From DASZHJ01 sp035541215 (GTDB taxonomy: Bacteria > Pseudomonadota > Alphaproteobacteria > ATCC43930 > CGMCC-115725), in assembly GCA_035541215.1 (NCBI GenBank), contig DATKNV010000063.1, forward strand, positions 1-40,572: a stretch of DNA of 40,572 nt. The letters are read 5' to 3'. Each line of letters opens with the position of its first letter. The first letter of the stretch is position 1. The position numbers and the translations under genes are program-made. The notes beneath the pieces are model-generated. The model was given only the letters and a program-made list of their open reading frames with translations, made no database searches and was not told the origin of the DNA. Below are positions 33,898-40,426 of this stretch, piece by piece.

Positions 33898-34800
33898 ATG
33901 GACGACCAGGCTCCCGCGCTCCAGCCCTGGCAGTGGCCGGAGGAGCATTGGCGGAAGCTCGTGAACCGCGTGCGCGCGGGGCGGAGCTTCCGTCCCCGCG
34001 GCTGGAAGGACGGGGCGCGCTGCGCCGTCGCCCTCTCCTTCGATTCCGACCACGAGACGAACGAGCTCCGCGACGGCGGCAAGTCGATCGGCCGGCTCTG
34101 CTGGGGGCAATACGGGAATCGCGTGGGCGTGCCGCGCATCCTGGCGCTCCTCGCGAAGCACGGCATCAAGGCGACCTTCTATGTGCCCGCGGTCGCGGCG
34201 CTCATTCATCCGGAGGAGCAGCGCCGCGTCGTCGCGGAGGGCCACGAGATCGGCATCCACGGCTGGATCCACGAGCTCAACTCCGTACTGCCGCACGAGG
34301 CCGAGCGCGACCTCATGCTGCGCTCGGCGGAGACGCTCGAGAAGATCACGGGCGTGCGCCCGGTGGGCCTTCGCACGCCTTCCTGGGATTTCAGCCCGAG
34401 CACGCTCGCGATCGAGAAGGAGATGGGCCTCCTCTACGACAGCTCCCTCATGGCGGACGAGGACTGCTACGAGCTCCTGCTCGACGGCGCTCCCACGGGG
34501 ATCGTCGAGCTGCCGGTCGAATGGGTGCGCGACGACGCCGTCTATTTCATGATGCACCGCTTCCAATCGCTCCGGCCCTATACGCCGCCCAACGACGTCC
34601 TCGACATCTTCCGCCGCGAATTCGATGCGGCCTGGGAGGAGGGCGGCATCTTCCAGCTCACCATGCATCCGCACATCATCGGCTACCGCTCGCGCATCTG
34701 GATCGTCGACGAGCTGATCCGCCACGCGAAGGCCCGCGGCAAGGTCTGGTTCGCGACGCATGCGGAGGTCGCGGCCTGGGCCAAGGCCCATGCCGGGTGA
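33898..34800 (+). CDS. Polysaccharide deacetylase (NodB-fold) family hydrolase
   Basis: The 300-residue metal-dependent hydrolase has the NodB motifs in altered form: motif 1 'ALSFDSDHETNE' (Asp-x-Asp), motif 2 'EIGIHGWIHELN' (H-x3-H), motif 3 'GLRTPSWDFSPST', and a late 'FQLTMHPHIIGYRS' His. It lacks a signal peptide, so it acts in the cytoplasm. This variant resembles the PgdA-HP/PuuE branch, whose members act on small amides or imides (for example allantoinase or cyclic imide hydrolase) and not on polymers. Context with an MHS transporter and SDRs favours a small-molecule substrate (inference). Confidence 0.9.
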   Translation: MDDQAPALQPWQWPEEHWRKLVNRVRAGRSFRPRGWKDGARCAVALSFDSDHETNELRDGGKSIGRLCWGQYGNRVGVPRILALLAKHGIKATFYVPAVAALIHPEEQRRVVAEGHEIGIHGWIHELNSVLPHEAERDLMLRSAETLEKITGVRPVGLRTPSWDFSPSTLAIEKEMGLLYDSSLMADEDCYELLLDGAPTGIVELPVEWVRDDAVYFMMHRFQSLRPYTPPNDVLDIFRREFDAAWEEGGIFQLTMHPHIIGYRSRIWIVDELIRHAKARGKVWFATHAEVAAWAKAHAG

Positions 34801-34817
34801 GTCCGAACGGCTGAAGC

Positions 34818-35426
34818 ATGCTCGATGACCTGAAGGCGCGGAACCGCGCCTGGGCGCAGCGCAAGGTCGCGGCCGATCCCGATTTCTTCCGGCGCCTCGA
34901 GCGCCAGCAGGCGCCGCAATATCTCTGGATCGGCTGCTCCGACAGCCGGGTCCCCGCCAACGAGATCGTCGGCCTCGATCCCGGCGAGCTCTTCGTCCAC
35001 CGTAACGTCGCCAATCTGGCGCCGCCGCAGGACGCGAACTATCTCTCCGTGCTGCAGTTTGCGGTCGACGTGCTGAAGGTGCGGGACATCATGCTGGTCG
35101 GACATTACGGCTGCGGCGGCGTGAGCGCCGCCGTCGACGGCCGGCGCCGCGGCCTCGTCGACCACTGGCTGCACCCGATCCGGGAGGTCTACGACGTGCA
35201 CCGCGCGGAGCTGGAGGCGATCGCGGATCGGAAAGCCCGTCTCGACCGTCTCTGCGAGCTCAACGTCATCCGGCAGGTGAGGAACGTCGCCTCCGACGTC
35301 TTCGTCCAGGAGGCCTGGTCGCGGCAGCAGGAGCTTTACATCCACGGCTGGATCTATTCGATCGCCAATGGCCTGGTGCAGGACCTCGACGTGACGGTGG
35401 GACCGCCGAAGACGCGCGATGGCTAG
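34818..35426 (+). CDS. Beta-carbonic anhydrase
   Basis: The 202-residue enzyme interconverts CO2 and bicarbonate. Zinc ligands and active-site residues are present: Cys40, Asp42 and Arg44 in 'WIGCSDSRVP', and His96/Cys99 in 'GHYGCGGV'. Other family marks are 'FVHRNVANLAPPQD', 'SVLQFAVDVLKV' and 'LYIHGWIYSIANGLVQDL'. It starts 17 bases after the hydrolase gene and ends the plus-strand run. Being last in a probable catabolic operon, it may supply bicarbonate to, or remove CO2 from, that pathway, or may simply be a read-through neighbour. Confidence 0.95.
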   Translation: MLDDLKARNRAWAQRKVAADPDFFRRLERQQAPQYLWIGCSDSRVPANEIVGLDPGELFVHRNVANLAPPQDANYLSVLQFAVDVLKVRDIMLVGHYGCGGVSAAVDGRRRGLVDHWLHPIREVYDVHRAELEAIADRKARLDRLCELNVIRQVRNVASDVFVQEAWSRQQELYIHGWIYSIANGLVQDLDVTVGPPKTRDG

Positions 35427-35465
35427 ATGTGAGCTTTCGAGGGTTCGTCGATCCGGTCCCAGCGA

Positions 35466-35498
35466 GGAAGCCGACGTTGTTGACGCTTCCCCGTTTTC
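35466..35498 (+). terminator. Possible weak terminator after the carbonic anhydrase gene
   Basis: GGAAGC (35466-35471) pairs with GCTTCC (35485-35490) across a 13-base loop, followed by CCGTTTTC. The stem is short and the T-tract small, but the position, 40 bases past the stop of an apparent operon, is right. Confidence 0.3.
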
Positions 35499-35549
35499 GA
35501 GGGGCCTTGCGGTAAATGGTTGCGCGGCAAAGCAAATGACGATCCCATG

Positions 35550-35995
35550 ATGTCCGAAGAGCGCCGGGCCGAGCCCGATCCAATGGGTGGCGCCAGACGG
35601 TGCGACTCGTGAAGGCTTTGCTGCAAAGTCATGGGCATCGCGGCGATCGGAAAGCCGGCGGGCAAGTGGTGCGGTCACTGCGCAATCGGACAGGCTGCAA
35701 TATCTACGACTCGCGGCCGGCCGGCTGCCGGAAGTTTCTCTGCACCTTCCTGATGGATGACCGGCTGCCCGAGGACTGGCGGCCCTCGAAATCCAAGATC
35801 GTCCTCGTCATCGAGAACGATGGCTACCGGCGCGTCGCTCACCTCGACCCGGACCGGCCCGCCGCGCCGTGCGGAAAATCGCGCATCGCTCTTTCGCCAG
35901 GGCGCGATTGGCGACTGGGCCGCTTCGACGACGCGGCCCATGTTCACGTTATCGAGAAGGCCGGTCCGCTCATGCGCCGATTCGGCTATCTCTGA
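35550..35995 (+). pseudogene. Broken YkgJ-type CxxCxxCC zinc/iron-chelating protein
   Basis: Read from ATG 35550 (or 35547) the frame gives MSEERRAEPDPMG then 'RRCDS', a TGA at 35610-35612, then 'RLCCKVMG', 'KPAGKWCGHCAIGQ'. The frame then breaks near 35691-35694. One base (a G after CAG) appears missing, and the next frame continues 'GCNIYDSRPAGCRKFLCTFL', 'DWRPSKSKIVLVIENDGYRR' to TGA at 35995. The pieces together match the cysteine-rich CxxCxxCC (YkgJ-like) family over full length. The TGA sits where the family has a Cys (CDS-C-RLCC). Two lesions make it a pseudogene unless one is a sequencing error. Its end overlaps the convergent AMP-binding gene by 10 bases. Confidence 0.75.
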
Positions 35996-37572
35996 TCCGC
36001 CGAAGAGTCGGGCCGTCGAGACGCGTCCGCGTATTGGATTGCCATGCGCTTGACGGCGACGCGGTCGATCTTGCCGTTGGGTGTGCGCGGCAGTGCCTTC
36101 GCATAGATGATGTGGCTAGGTCGCTTGGGAGGCGGCAGGTGGTGCCTCAGATGCGCGGCGATCGCCTCGTGCTCGGGTGCGCCGCGGGTCACGACCAGGG
36201 CCACGACTTCCTCGCGACCGTCGTGCGCGGGCCTGCCGATCACGGCTGCCTCCATGACGGAAGCATGCGCCGTCAGGACTGCCTCGACCTCGTTGGGCAG
36301 GAACTCGACGCCGTCGCGGGCAATGAGGTCGGAGCTGCGTCCGCGGAGATAGAGATAGCCGGCCTCGTCGAGGCTCGCGAGATCGCCGGGGTAATACCAG
36401 CCCTCGCGAAAGCCCTCCTCCCGCGTGCCGTCGCTCTCGACCAGATAGGCCGTCGACGACGTCGGGCTGCGGCAGCGGAGGTGGCCGACCGTGCCGGGGG
36501 GCTGCGGCCGGCCGCGCCTATCGACGATCTCAACCTGCATGCCTTCCCTTACCCGCCCGACGCTTTCAGCGTGCGCCGCGATCTCGTGGGGACGAAGCAG
36601 GCTGATCCAACCCGAGGCGCTACTGCCGTAGACGTCGAAGAAATTGGGCGTGACGCGCTCGATCATGGCGCGCTTTTCCGCGGCGAAGAGCGGCAGCCCG
36701 GCGGAGAAGATCGCGCGCAAGCGCGGAAGCAAGTGGCCTCTGCCGCGCGCGAAGGCCAGGAAGGCGCGGCACATCCCGGGCGTCGCAAAAAGCACGGCGT
36801 CGTCCCAGGAACGGATCGCGCGAATCAAATCCGACGGCCACTGCAATTCCGGGACGAGAACCAAGGGCCCACCGGAAAGCATCGTGTAGACCGCGTGATA
36901 TTGGAACGCCGAGAAGCTCATGCTCGCGAGCAGCAGCGCCGTCCCCGGCCGCTCCGGCGAGTAGACCTGGGCGTCCCGCAAGCCCGTTTGCATGATGCGA
37001 AATCGCGTCAGGAGCTGACGATGCGTGGTGGCGACGCCTTTGGGAACGCCGGTGCTCCCGGAGGACAGGCCCAGGAGGTAGTCCTCGCGCTCGGGATCGT
37101 CGTGGCGCCAATCGCCGCTGCGCTCCGCAATCATGACGCGCCAGCCCGCGTCGACCCAGACCGTGCGTTGGCTCGCGTGTGCGCGCGCGTCCGGTTCCTC
37201 GAAAAGCAGCCGAAAGCCGAATTTCTCCGCCAGCGCGTCGCGCTCGGCTTCCGTGGCGTGCGGCGAGATCTCGGCTGGCACCGCGCCCACGCGCATCAGT
37301 CCGTAAAAGAGAATGAGGTGATCGGCGCTGTTGGCGAGCGCGATGCCCACGCGGTCGCCGGGACCCACTCCGAGATCGCGTAGGTGGAGGCTGGCCTTGC
37401 CTACGAGCGAGGCGAATTCGGCATAGGACAGCCGCCGGTCGTTCTCGATCAGCGCCGGCGCGTCGGGACGCTCAGCCGCGTAATGAAAGATCGCATCGCT
37501 CAGGTTCCGCCAGCGCGGCGTGATCGCGCTCCGGCCGCCGCCGGCCGCCCCGGCCGCTGCAATTCCGCTCAT
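35986..37572 (-). CDS. AMP-binding acyl-CoA synthetase-like enzyme
   Basis: This 528-residue class I adenylate-forming enzyme activates a carboxylate as an acyl-AMP, then usually a thioester. Motifs: P-loop 'LSSGSTGVPKGVATTHRQLL', A5-type 'FFDVYGSSASGW', A7 'GWYYPGDLA', A8 'YLYLRGRSSDLIARDGVEFL' and A10 'PRTPNGKIDR' with the catalytic Lys. The substrate pocket motif departs from the usual YGxTE (YGSSASG), so the acid cannot be guessed; benzoate-CoA-ligase-like or fatty-acid members are possible. It is monocistronic on the minus strand. Confidence 0.92.
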   Translation of the reverse strand: MSGIAAAGAAGGGRSAITPRWRNLSDAIFHYAAERPDAPALIENDRRLSYAEFASLVGKASLHLRDLGVGPGDRVGIALANSADHLILFYGLMRVGAVPAEISPHATEAERDALAEKFGFRLLFEEPDARAHASQRTVWVDAGWRVMIAERSGDWRHDDPEREDYLLGLSSGSTGVPKGVATTHRQLLTRFRIMQTGLRDAQVYSPERPGTALLLASMSFSAFQYHAVYTMLSGGPLVLVPELQWPSDLIRAIRSWDDAVLFATPGMCRAFLAFARGRGHLLPRLRAIFSAGLPLFAAEKRAMIERVTPNFFDVYGSSASGWISLLRPHEIAAHAESVGRVREGMQVEIVDRRGRPQPPGTVGHLRCRSPTSSTAYLVESDGTREEGFREGWYYPGDLASLDEAGYLYLRGRSSDLIARDGVEFLPNEVEAVLTAHASVMEAAVIGRPAHDGREEVVALVVTRGAPEHEAIAAHLRHHLPPPKRPSHIIYAKALPRTPNGKIDRVAVKRMAIQYADASRRPDSSADQR

Positions 37573-38203
37573 TGCGCCGCCGGCATCGAGCCGGCCGGGG
37601 CGTGTGGGCGCTCCTTGGCGCGGTGAAAGATGGTGTCAGTGGAGTCGGACCAAGACGGCTTCATTGCGATGCCCTGCCCGGGCGGCCTCGCGCGTGTCGA
37701 AACGATCGCTCCGATGACGGAGCGACGGAAGAGGAGCTAACGGGAAAGGCCGTCGCCGTGCAAGGGAGGCGCGGGCAAGACGCGCGTGCGGAGGCTATAG
37801 AAAGCGCCTGCTCGTGTTCCCCAAAAAAGTGATGGCACCGGAAGCTCGCCGGCCGGCCGGTTGCTCGCTTGCCGCCGACCGTCATTCGACCGTGCGAAGG
37901 AGGTCGTCGATCAAATTCCCGAAGCTCGGCCTGAGCGGATTTCCTTATGCGTGCGCCGCCTTCAAACGCAGACCCCGATCGGCAACGCCGGCCGATCGGC
38001 ATCCAACACGCTCGTCGCATCGAGGTCGAGCGCATTGATCGAAGCGGACGCATGCGCCTCTGGTTGGAAAAGGGGGTATCTGCTATCTGCTCGCCAACCT
38101 CATGCAGATGCGAGTTCGCCCGTCGCCAACGTCCGGGATTGATGGCTTAATAGGGCTAGGCACTGGAAGATAAGGATCATTGTGCGAGCTGAAGGCATGG
38201 TCC
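37573..38203. other. Long intergenic stretch without a supported gene
   Basis: About 630 bases between the AMP-binding gene (-) and the promoter region of cspA (+). Short open frames occur on both strands, but none has a recognisable product, and base composition looks less GC-biased than in the flanking genes. One weak 36-codon ORF is listed separately. A 9-base repeat CCGATCGGC occurs at 37975-37983 and 37992-38000, 17 bases apart, and each copy contains the palindrome CCGATCGG. The stretch may hold promoters for the AMP-binding gene and remnants of lost genes. Confidence 0.6.
37630..37740 (+). CDS. Possible 36-residue ORF or gene remnant
   Basis: ATG 37630 to TAA 37740 encodes MVSVESDQDGFIAMPCPGG and 17 more residues. 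About four fifths of codons end in G or C, like real genes here, and GGTGAAAG precedes the start. The length, the lack of a recognised family and its place in a decayed-looking region leave it doubtful. It could be the remnant of a larger gene. Confidence 0.2.
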   Translation: MVSVESDQDGFIAMPCPGGLARVETIAPMTERRKRS

Positions 38204-38233
38204 CTTGAATCGGTGGCTGGCCAATCCCATATT
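38204..38233 (+). promoter_or_regulatory. Sigma-32 (RpoH)-type promoter upstream of cspA
   Basis: The -35 element CCCTTGAA (CTTGAA at 38204-38209) and the -10 element CCCATATT (38226-38233) are separated by 16 bases. This matches the heat-shock consensus CTTGAA-N13-17-CCCCATnT in all but one or two positions. Transcription would start near 38240, giving an untranslated leader of about 120 bases before the cspA ATG. The leader contains a small hairpin (GGCGC-ATTC-GCGCC, 38321-38334). The match is visible; its use by RpoH, including the RpoH-like protein encoded at 38929, is inference. Confidence 0.6.
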
Positions 38234-38361
38234 GGTCCGGTCAATCCCTTTGGGTCGGCCTCGTCACTCAGCTCTCTACGGAGCCCGACCCGGTCCCATC
38301 CAAGTCAAAAATTGACCCGTGGCGCATTCGCGCCGCGGCATTTCCTACGTGGAGGGGCATT

Positions 38362-38568
38362 ATGTCCATCGGTACAGTCAAGTGGTTCAACCCGACCAAG
38401 GGTTATGGCTTCATTCAGCCGGAGGACGGCTCGAAGGACGTCTTCGTTCATGTCTCGGCGGTGGAGCGGTCCGGCATGGGCTCGCTGCATGAGGGCCAGA
38501 GGGTCAGCTTCGACCTCGAGCGCGGCCAGCAGGGCAAGACCTCGGCGGTCAACCTGAAGTCCGCTTGA
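38362..38568 (+). CDS. CspA-family cold-shock RNA chaperone
   Basis: The 68-residue single cold-shock domain binds single-stranded RNA and melts structures in mRNAs. It starts 'MSIGTVKWFNPTKGYGFI' with RNP1 (KGYGFI), then RNP2 'VFVHVSAV'. It ends 'KTSAVNLKSA'. Ribosome site GGAGGGG lies 7 bases before the ATG. The leader is long, as in cspA mRNAs, where leader folding often senses temperature. A terminator follows at 38574, so infA and rpoH are probably reached by read-through or by their own promoter. Confidence 0.96.
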   Translation: MSIGTVKWFNPTKGYGFIQPEDGSKDVFVHVSAVERSGMGSLHEGQRVSFDLERGQQGKTSAVNLKSA

Positions 38569-38573
38569 TCTCG

Positions 38574-38604
38574 ACGGGGCCGCCTCGGCGGCCCCGTTTC
38601 TTTC
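38574..38604 (+). terminator. Rho-independent terminator between cspA and infA
   Basis: A 10-bp stem (ACGGGGCCGC / GCGGCCCCGT, loop CTCG) spans 38574-38597 and is followed by TTCTTTC, directly after the cspA stop and 17 bases before the infA start. Its place inside a gene cluster suggests attenuation: abundant cspA transcript with partial read-through into infA-rpoH. Confidence 0.75.
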
Positions 38605-38621
38605 ATCCGGGAGGCATCCGC

Positions 38622-38894
38622 ATGACAAAGGAAGACCTCCTCGAACTCGACGGCACGGTACTCGAGTGTCTGCCCGATTCCCGCTTTCGCGTACGATTGG
38701 ACAATGGGCACGAAACCCTCGCCTACAGCTCCGGTCGATTGAAAAAGCACCGCATACGTATTCTCGCGGGCGATCGCGTCACGATGGAGATGACGCCTTA
38801 TGACCTCAGCAAGGGCCGCATCTGCTCGCGCGAAAAGGACGTGCGCGCCATCGCGCCGGGCCAGCACAGGAAGCGCTTCAATCGGGCCAGATGA
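38622..38894 (+). CDS. infA: Translation initiation factor IF-1 paralogue with C-terminal extension
   Basis: The S1/OB-fold factor binds the 30S A site during initiation. Core IF-1 marks are present: 'MTKEDLLELDGTV', 'FRVRLDNGHE', 'KKHRIRILAGDRV' and 'EMTPYDLSKGRI'. It is 90 residues instead of the usual ~72; the additional 18 or so (REKDVRAIAPGQHRKRFNRAR) are strongly basic. The internal 'AHxSGK' segment reads AYSSGR. Probably this is a second, specialised IF-1 alongside a standard gene elsewhere (inference; only this window is visible). The ribosome site is GGGAGGC. Its stop overlaps an ATG (ATGA, 38891-38894) that opens a 13-codon mini-ORF leading into rpoH. Confidence 0.92.
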   Translation: MTKEDLLELDGTVLECLPDSRFRVRLDNGHETLAYSSGRLKKHRIRILAGDRVTMEMTPYDLSKGRICSREKDVRAIAPGQHRKRFNRAR

Positions 38895-38932
38895 CGGTGC
38901 GGTGCCTTCCAGCGTGGCGCGGCCTCGGATGA
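38891..38932 (+). CDS. 13-codon mini-ORF linking infA to rpoH (possible leader peptide)
   Basis: ATG 38891 overlaps the infA stop as ATGA. The frame encodes MTVRCLPAWRGLG and ends at TGA 38930-38932, which overlaps the rpoH ATG at 38929 as a second ATGA. There is no separate ribosome site for rpoH at 38929, so re-initiation after this peptide is a plausible way of starting rpoH. A GTG at 38902, in frame with rpoH, is an alternative start that would make the mini-ORF irrelevant. The peptide itself has no recognised function. Confidence 0.35.
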   Translation: MTVRCLPAWRGLG

Positions 38933-39852
38933 ATCCGCCGCCGGCTGAAAGCGGCATCACTACCGTTCGGACGCTTGCCCCGGTCGCGCGCTTGGCATCG
39001 GAAAGCGGACTATCGCTGTTTCTCCGCGAGATTCGTCAATTCCCGATGCTCGCGCCGGAAACGGAATACGCGCTTGCCCGGCGCTGGCGCCGGCACGGCG
39101 ATATAGAGGCGGCGCACCAGCTCGTCACCAGCCACCTCCGCCTCGTCGCCAAGATGGCGTTGGGCTATCGTGGTTATGGCTTGCCGCTCCCGGACCTGAT
39201 CTCGGAAGGGAGTGTAGGCCTCATGCAGGCGGTGAAGCGATTCGATCCCGAGCGCGGTTTTCGCCTCGCGACTTATGCCATGTGGTGGATCCGCGCGTCG
39301 ATCCAGGAATATGTGCTGCGTTCGTGGTCGCTGGTAAAGATGGGCACTACTGCGGCCCAGAAGAAGCTGTTCTTCAGCCTCCGCAGGATAAAGGGCCGCT
39401 TGAAGGCGATCGACGACGGCGACCTACGGCCGGAAACCGTCCGGACGATCGCGCGGGAGCTCGCCGTTCCCGAAGCCGATATCGTCGAGATGAACCGTCG
39501 CCTCGCCGCTCACGACAGCTCGCTCAATAATACATTCGCCGAGGATGGCACGAGCGAATGGATCGACCAGCTTGCGGACGAGCGGGCGCAACCCGATACC
39601 GTAGTAGCCGATGCCCAGGAGCTCGGTCTGCGCCGGGATTTGTTGAACGGCGCCATGGCGAAGCTCAGTGTGCGCGAGCGCGGCATTCTCGCTGCGCGCC
39701 GCCTCGACGATCCCCCGCAGACGCTGGAGCAGCTCGGGGCGACCTATGGGGTCTCCCGGGAACGGATCCGCCAGATCGAGGAGCGTGCCTACGCAAAAGT
39801 GCTGCAGGGCATCAAGACCGCCATCTCCGACCGCGGACTGGTCATGCAATGA
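38929..39852 (+). CDS. rpoH: RpoH-family (sigma-32) RNA polymerase sigma factor
   Basis: The 307-residue sigma factor directs RNA polymerase to heat-shock-type promoters. Region 1.2/2.1 begins 'LSLFLREIRQFPML' (~29). Region 2.4 contains 'FDPERGFRLATYAMWWIRAS', followed by 'IQEYVLRSWSLVKMGTTAAQ'. The RpoH box is QKKLFFSLR (144-152), and region 4 has a helix-turn-helix 'LEQLGATYGVSRERIRQIEE'. A GTG in the same frame at 38902 could add nine residues. Alphaproteobacteria often carry two or more RpoH paralogues; this one, clustered with cspA, infA and rpsU, is probably an additional copy. It may transcribe its own cluster through the promoter at 38204. Confidence 0.93.
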   Translation: MNPPPAESGITTVRTLAPVARLASESGLSLFLREIRQFPMLAPETEYALARRWRRHGDIEAAHQLVTSHLRLVAKMALGYRGYGLPLPDLISEGSVGLMQAVKRFDPERGFRLATYAMWWIRASIQEYVLRSWSLVKMGTTAAQKKLFFSLRRIKGRLKAIDDGDLRPETVRTIARELAVPEADIVEMNRRLAAHDSSLNNTFAEDGTSEWIDQLADERAQPDTVVADAQELGLRRDLLNGAMAKLSVRERGILAARRLDDPPQTLEQLGATYGVSRERIRQIEERAYAKVLQGIKTAISDRGLVMQ

Positions 39853-39998
39853 GCGCGAGCCGCGAGGCCGCCGCCATTTTCATTGCCCGCCCGGCACCAA
39901 GCCCCTATTATTGGGTCGGAGACGCGTTCTCGAGACCGCTGACGCAGCTTGGCTTCAGTCGAACGCGGATGCACGCTTCCGATACGATCGACAACTGA
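39849..39998 (+). CDS. Small ORF overlapping the rpoH stop (ATGA)
   Basis: ATG 39849 overlaps the rpoH TGA as ATGA and opens a 49-residue frame beginning MSASREAAAIFIARPAPSPY and ending at TGA 39998. The first 18 codons show the local GC-ending bias, the rest less so. No family is recognised. Overlap suggests translational coupling, but a chance ORF cannot be excluded. Confidence 0.3.
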   Translation: MSASREAAAIFIARPAPSPYYWVGDAFSRPLTQLGFSRTRMHASDTIDN

Positions 39999-40155
39999 GC
40001 CGGCGCCGCGGCGTCGCAGTGCGCAGCCGCTCGCGCCTATCGGACCGGTCAAATCGCTCGGTCTGCCGAATGCCTCCGGCGTCACCTCGTCGGAAAACAA
40101 CCGCGCGGGTCGTGAGATCCGACAGATCGAACTCCATCCGGGGTGCAACAGCCTC

Positions 40156-40359
40156 ATGCAAGTATTCGTACGCGACAACGACATCAACAGCGCTCTCCGT
40201 GTGCTCAAGAAAAAGATGCAGCGCGAGGGCACGTTCCGAGAAATGAAACGCCGGCGATCCTATGAGAAACCTTCGGAGCGCCGGGCGCGCGAGAAGGCGG
40301 AGGCCGTGCGGCGCCAGCGCAAGGCCCTGCGCAAACGAATGGAGCGCGAGGGCTACTAG
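40156..40359 (+). CDS. rpsU: 30S ribosomal protein S21
   Basis: This is the 67-residue bS21, located near the mRNA exit site on the 30S head and platform, where it influences initiation. It shows the standard 'MQVFVRDNDINSALRVLKKK', 'REMKRRRSYEKPSERRARE' and a basic C-terminus 'RRQRKALRKRMEREGY'. The ribosome site is weak. Between the small ORF (ends 39998) and this gene lie 157 bases with no recognised signal. Because it clusters with cspA, an IF-1 paralogue and rpoH, it may be a stress-type S21 copy. Confidence 0.95.
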   Translation: MQVFVRDNDINSALRVLKKKMQREGTFREMKRRRSYEKPSERRAREKAEAVRRQRKALRKRMEREGY

Positions 40360-40426
40360 CCGGATCGAACCGCCGTCCCGGCCGTGCCGAACCCGACGCC
40401 GAAACGACAAGAGGAGTTGATCGACG

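Noticed and set aside
35610..35612. Selenocysteine at the TGA in the YkgJ-like gene
   Set aside because: TGA replaces a Cys codon, but the same gene has a separate frameshift, and I saw no clear SECIS hairpin after the TGA, so decay is the simpler reading.
37661..38053. 130-residue minus-strand ORF between the AMP-binding gene and cspA
   Set aside because: It is Arg/Ser-rich low-information sequence typical of out-of-frame GC-rich DNA, with no recognisable domain.
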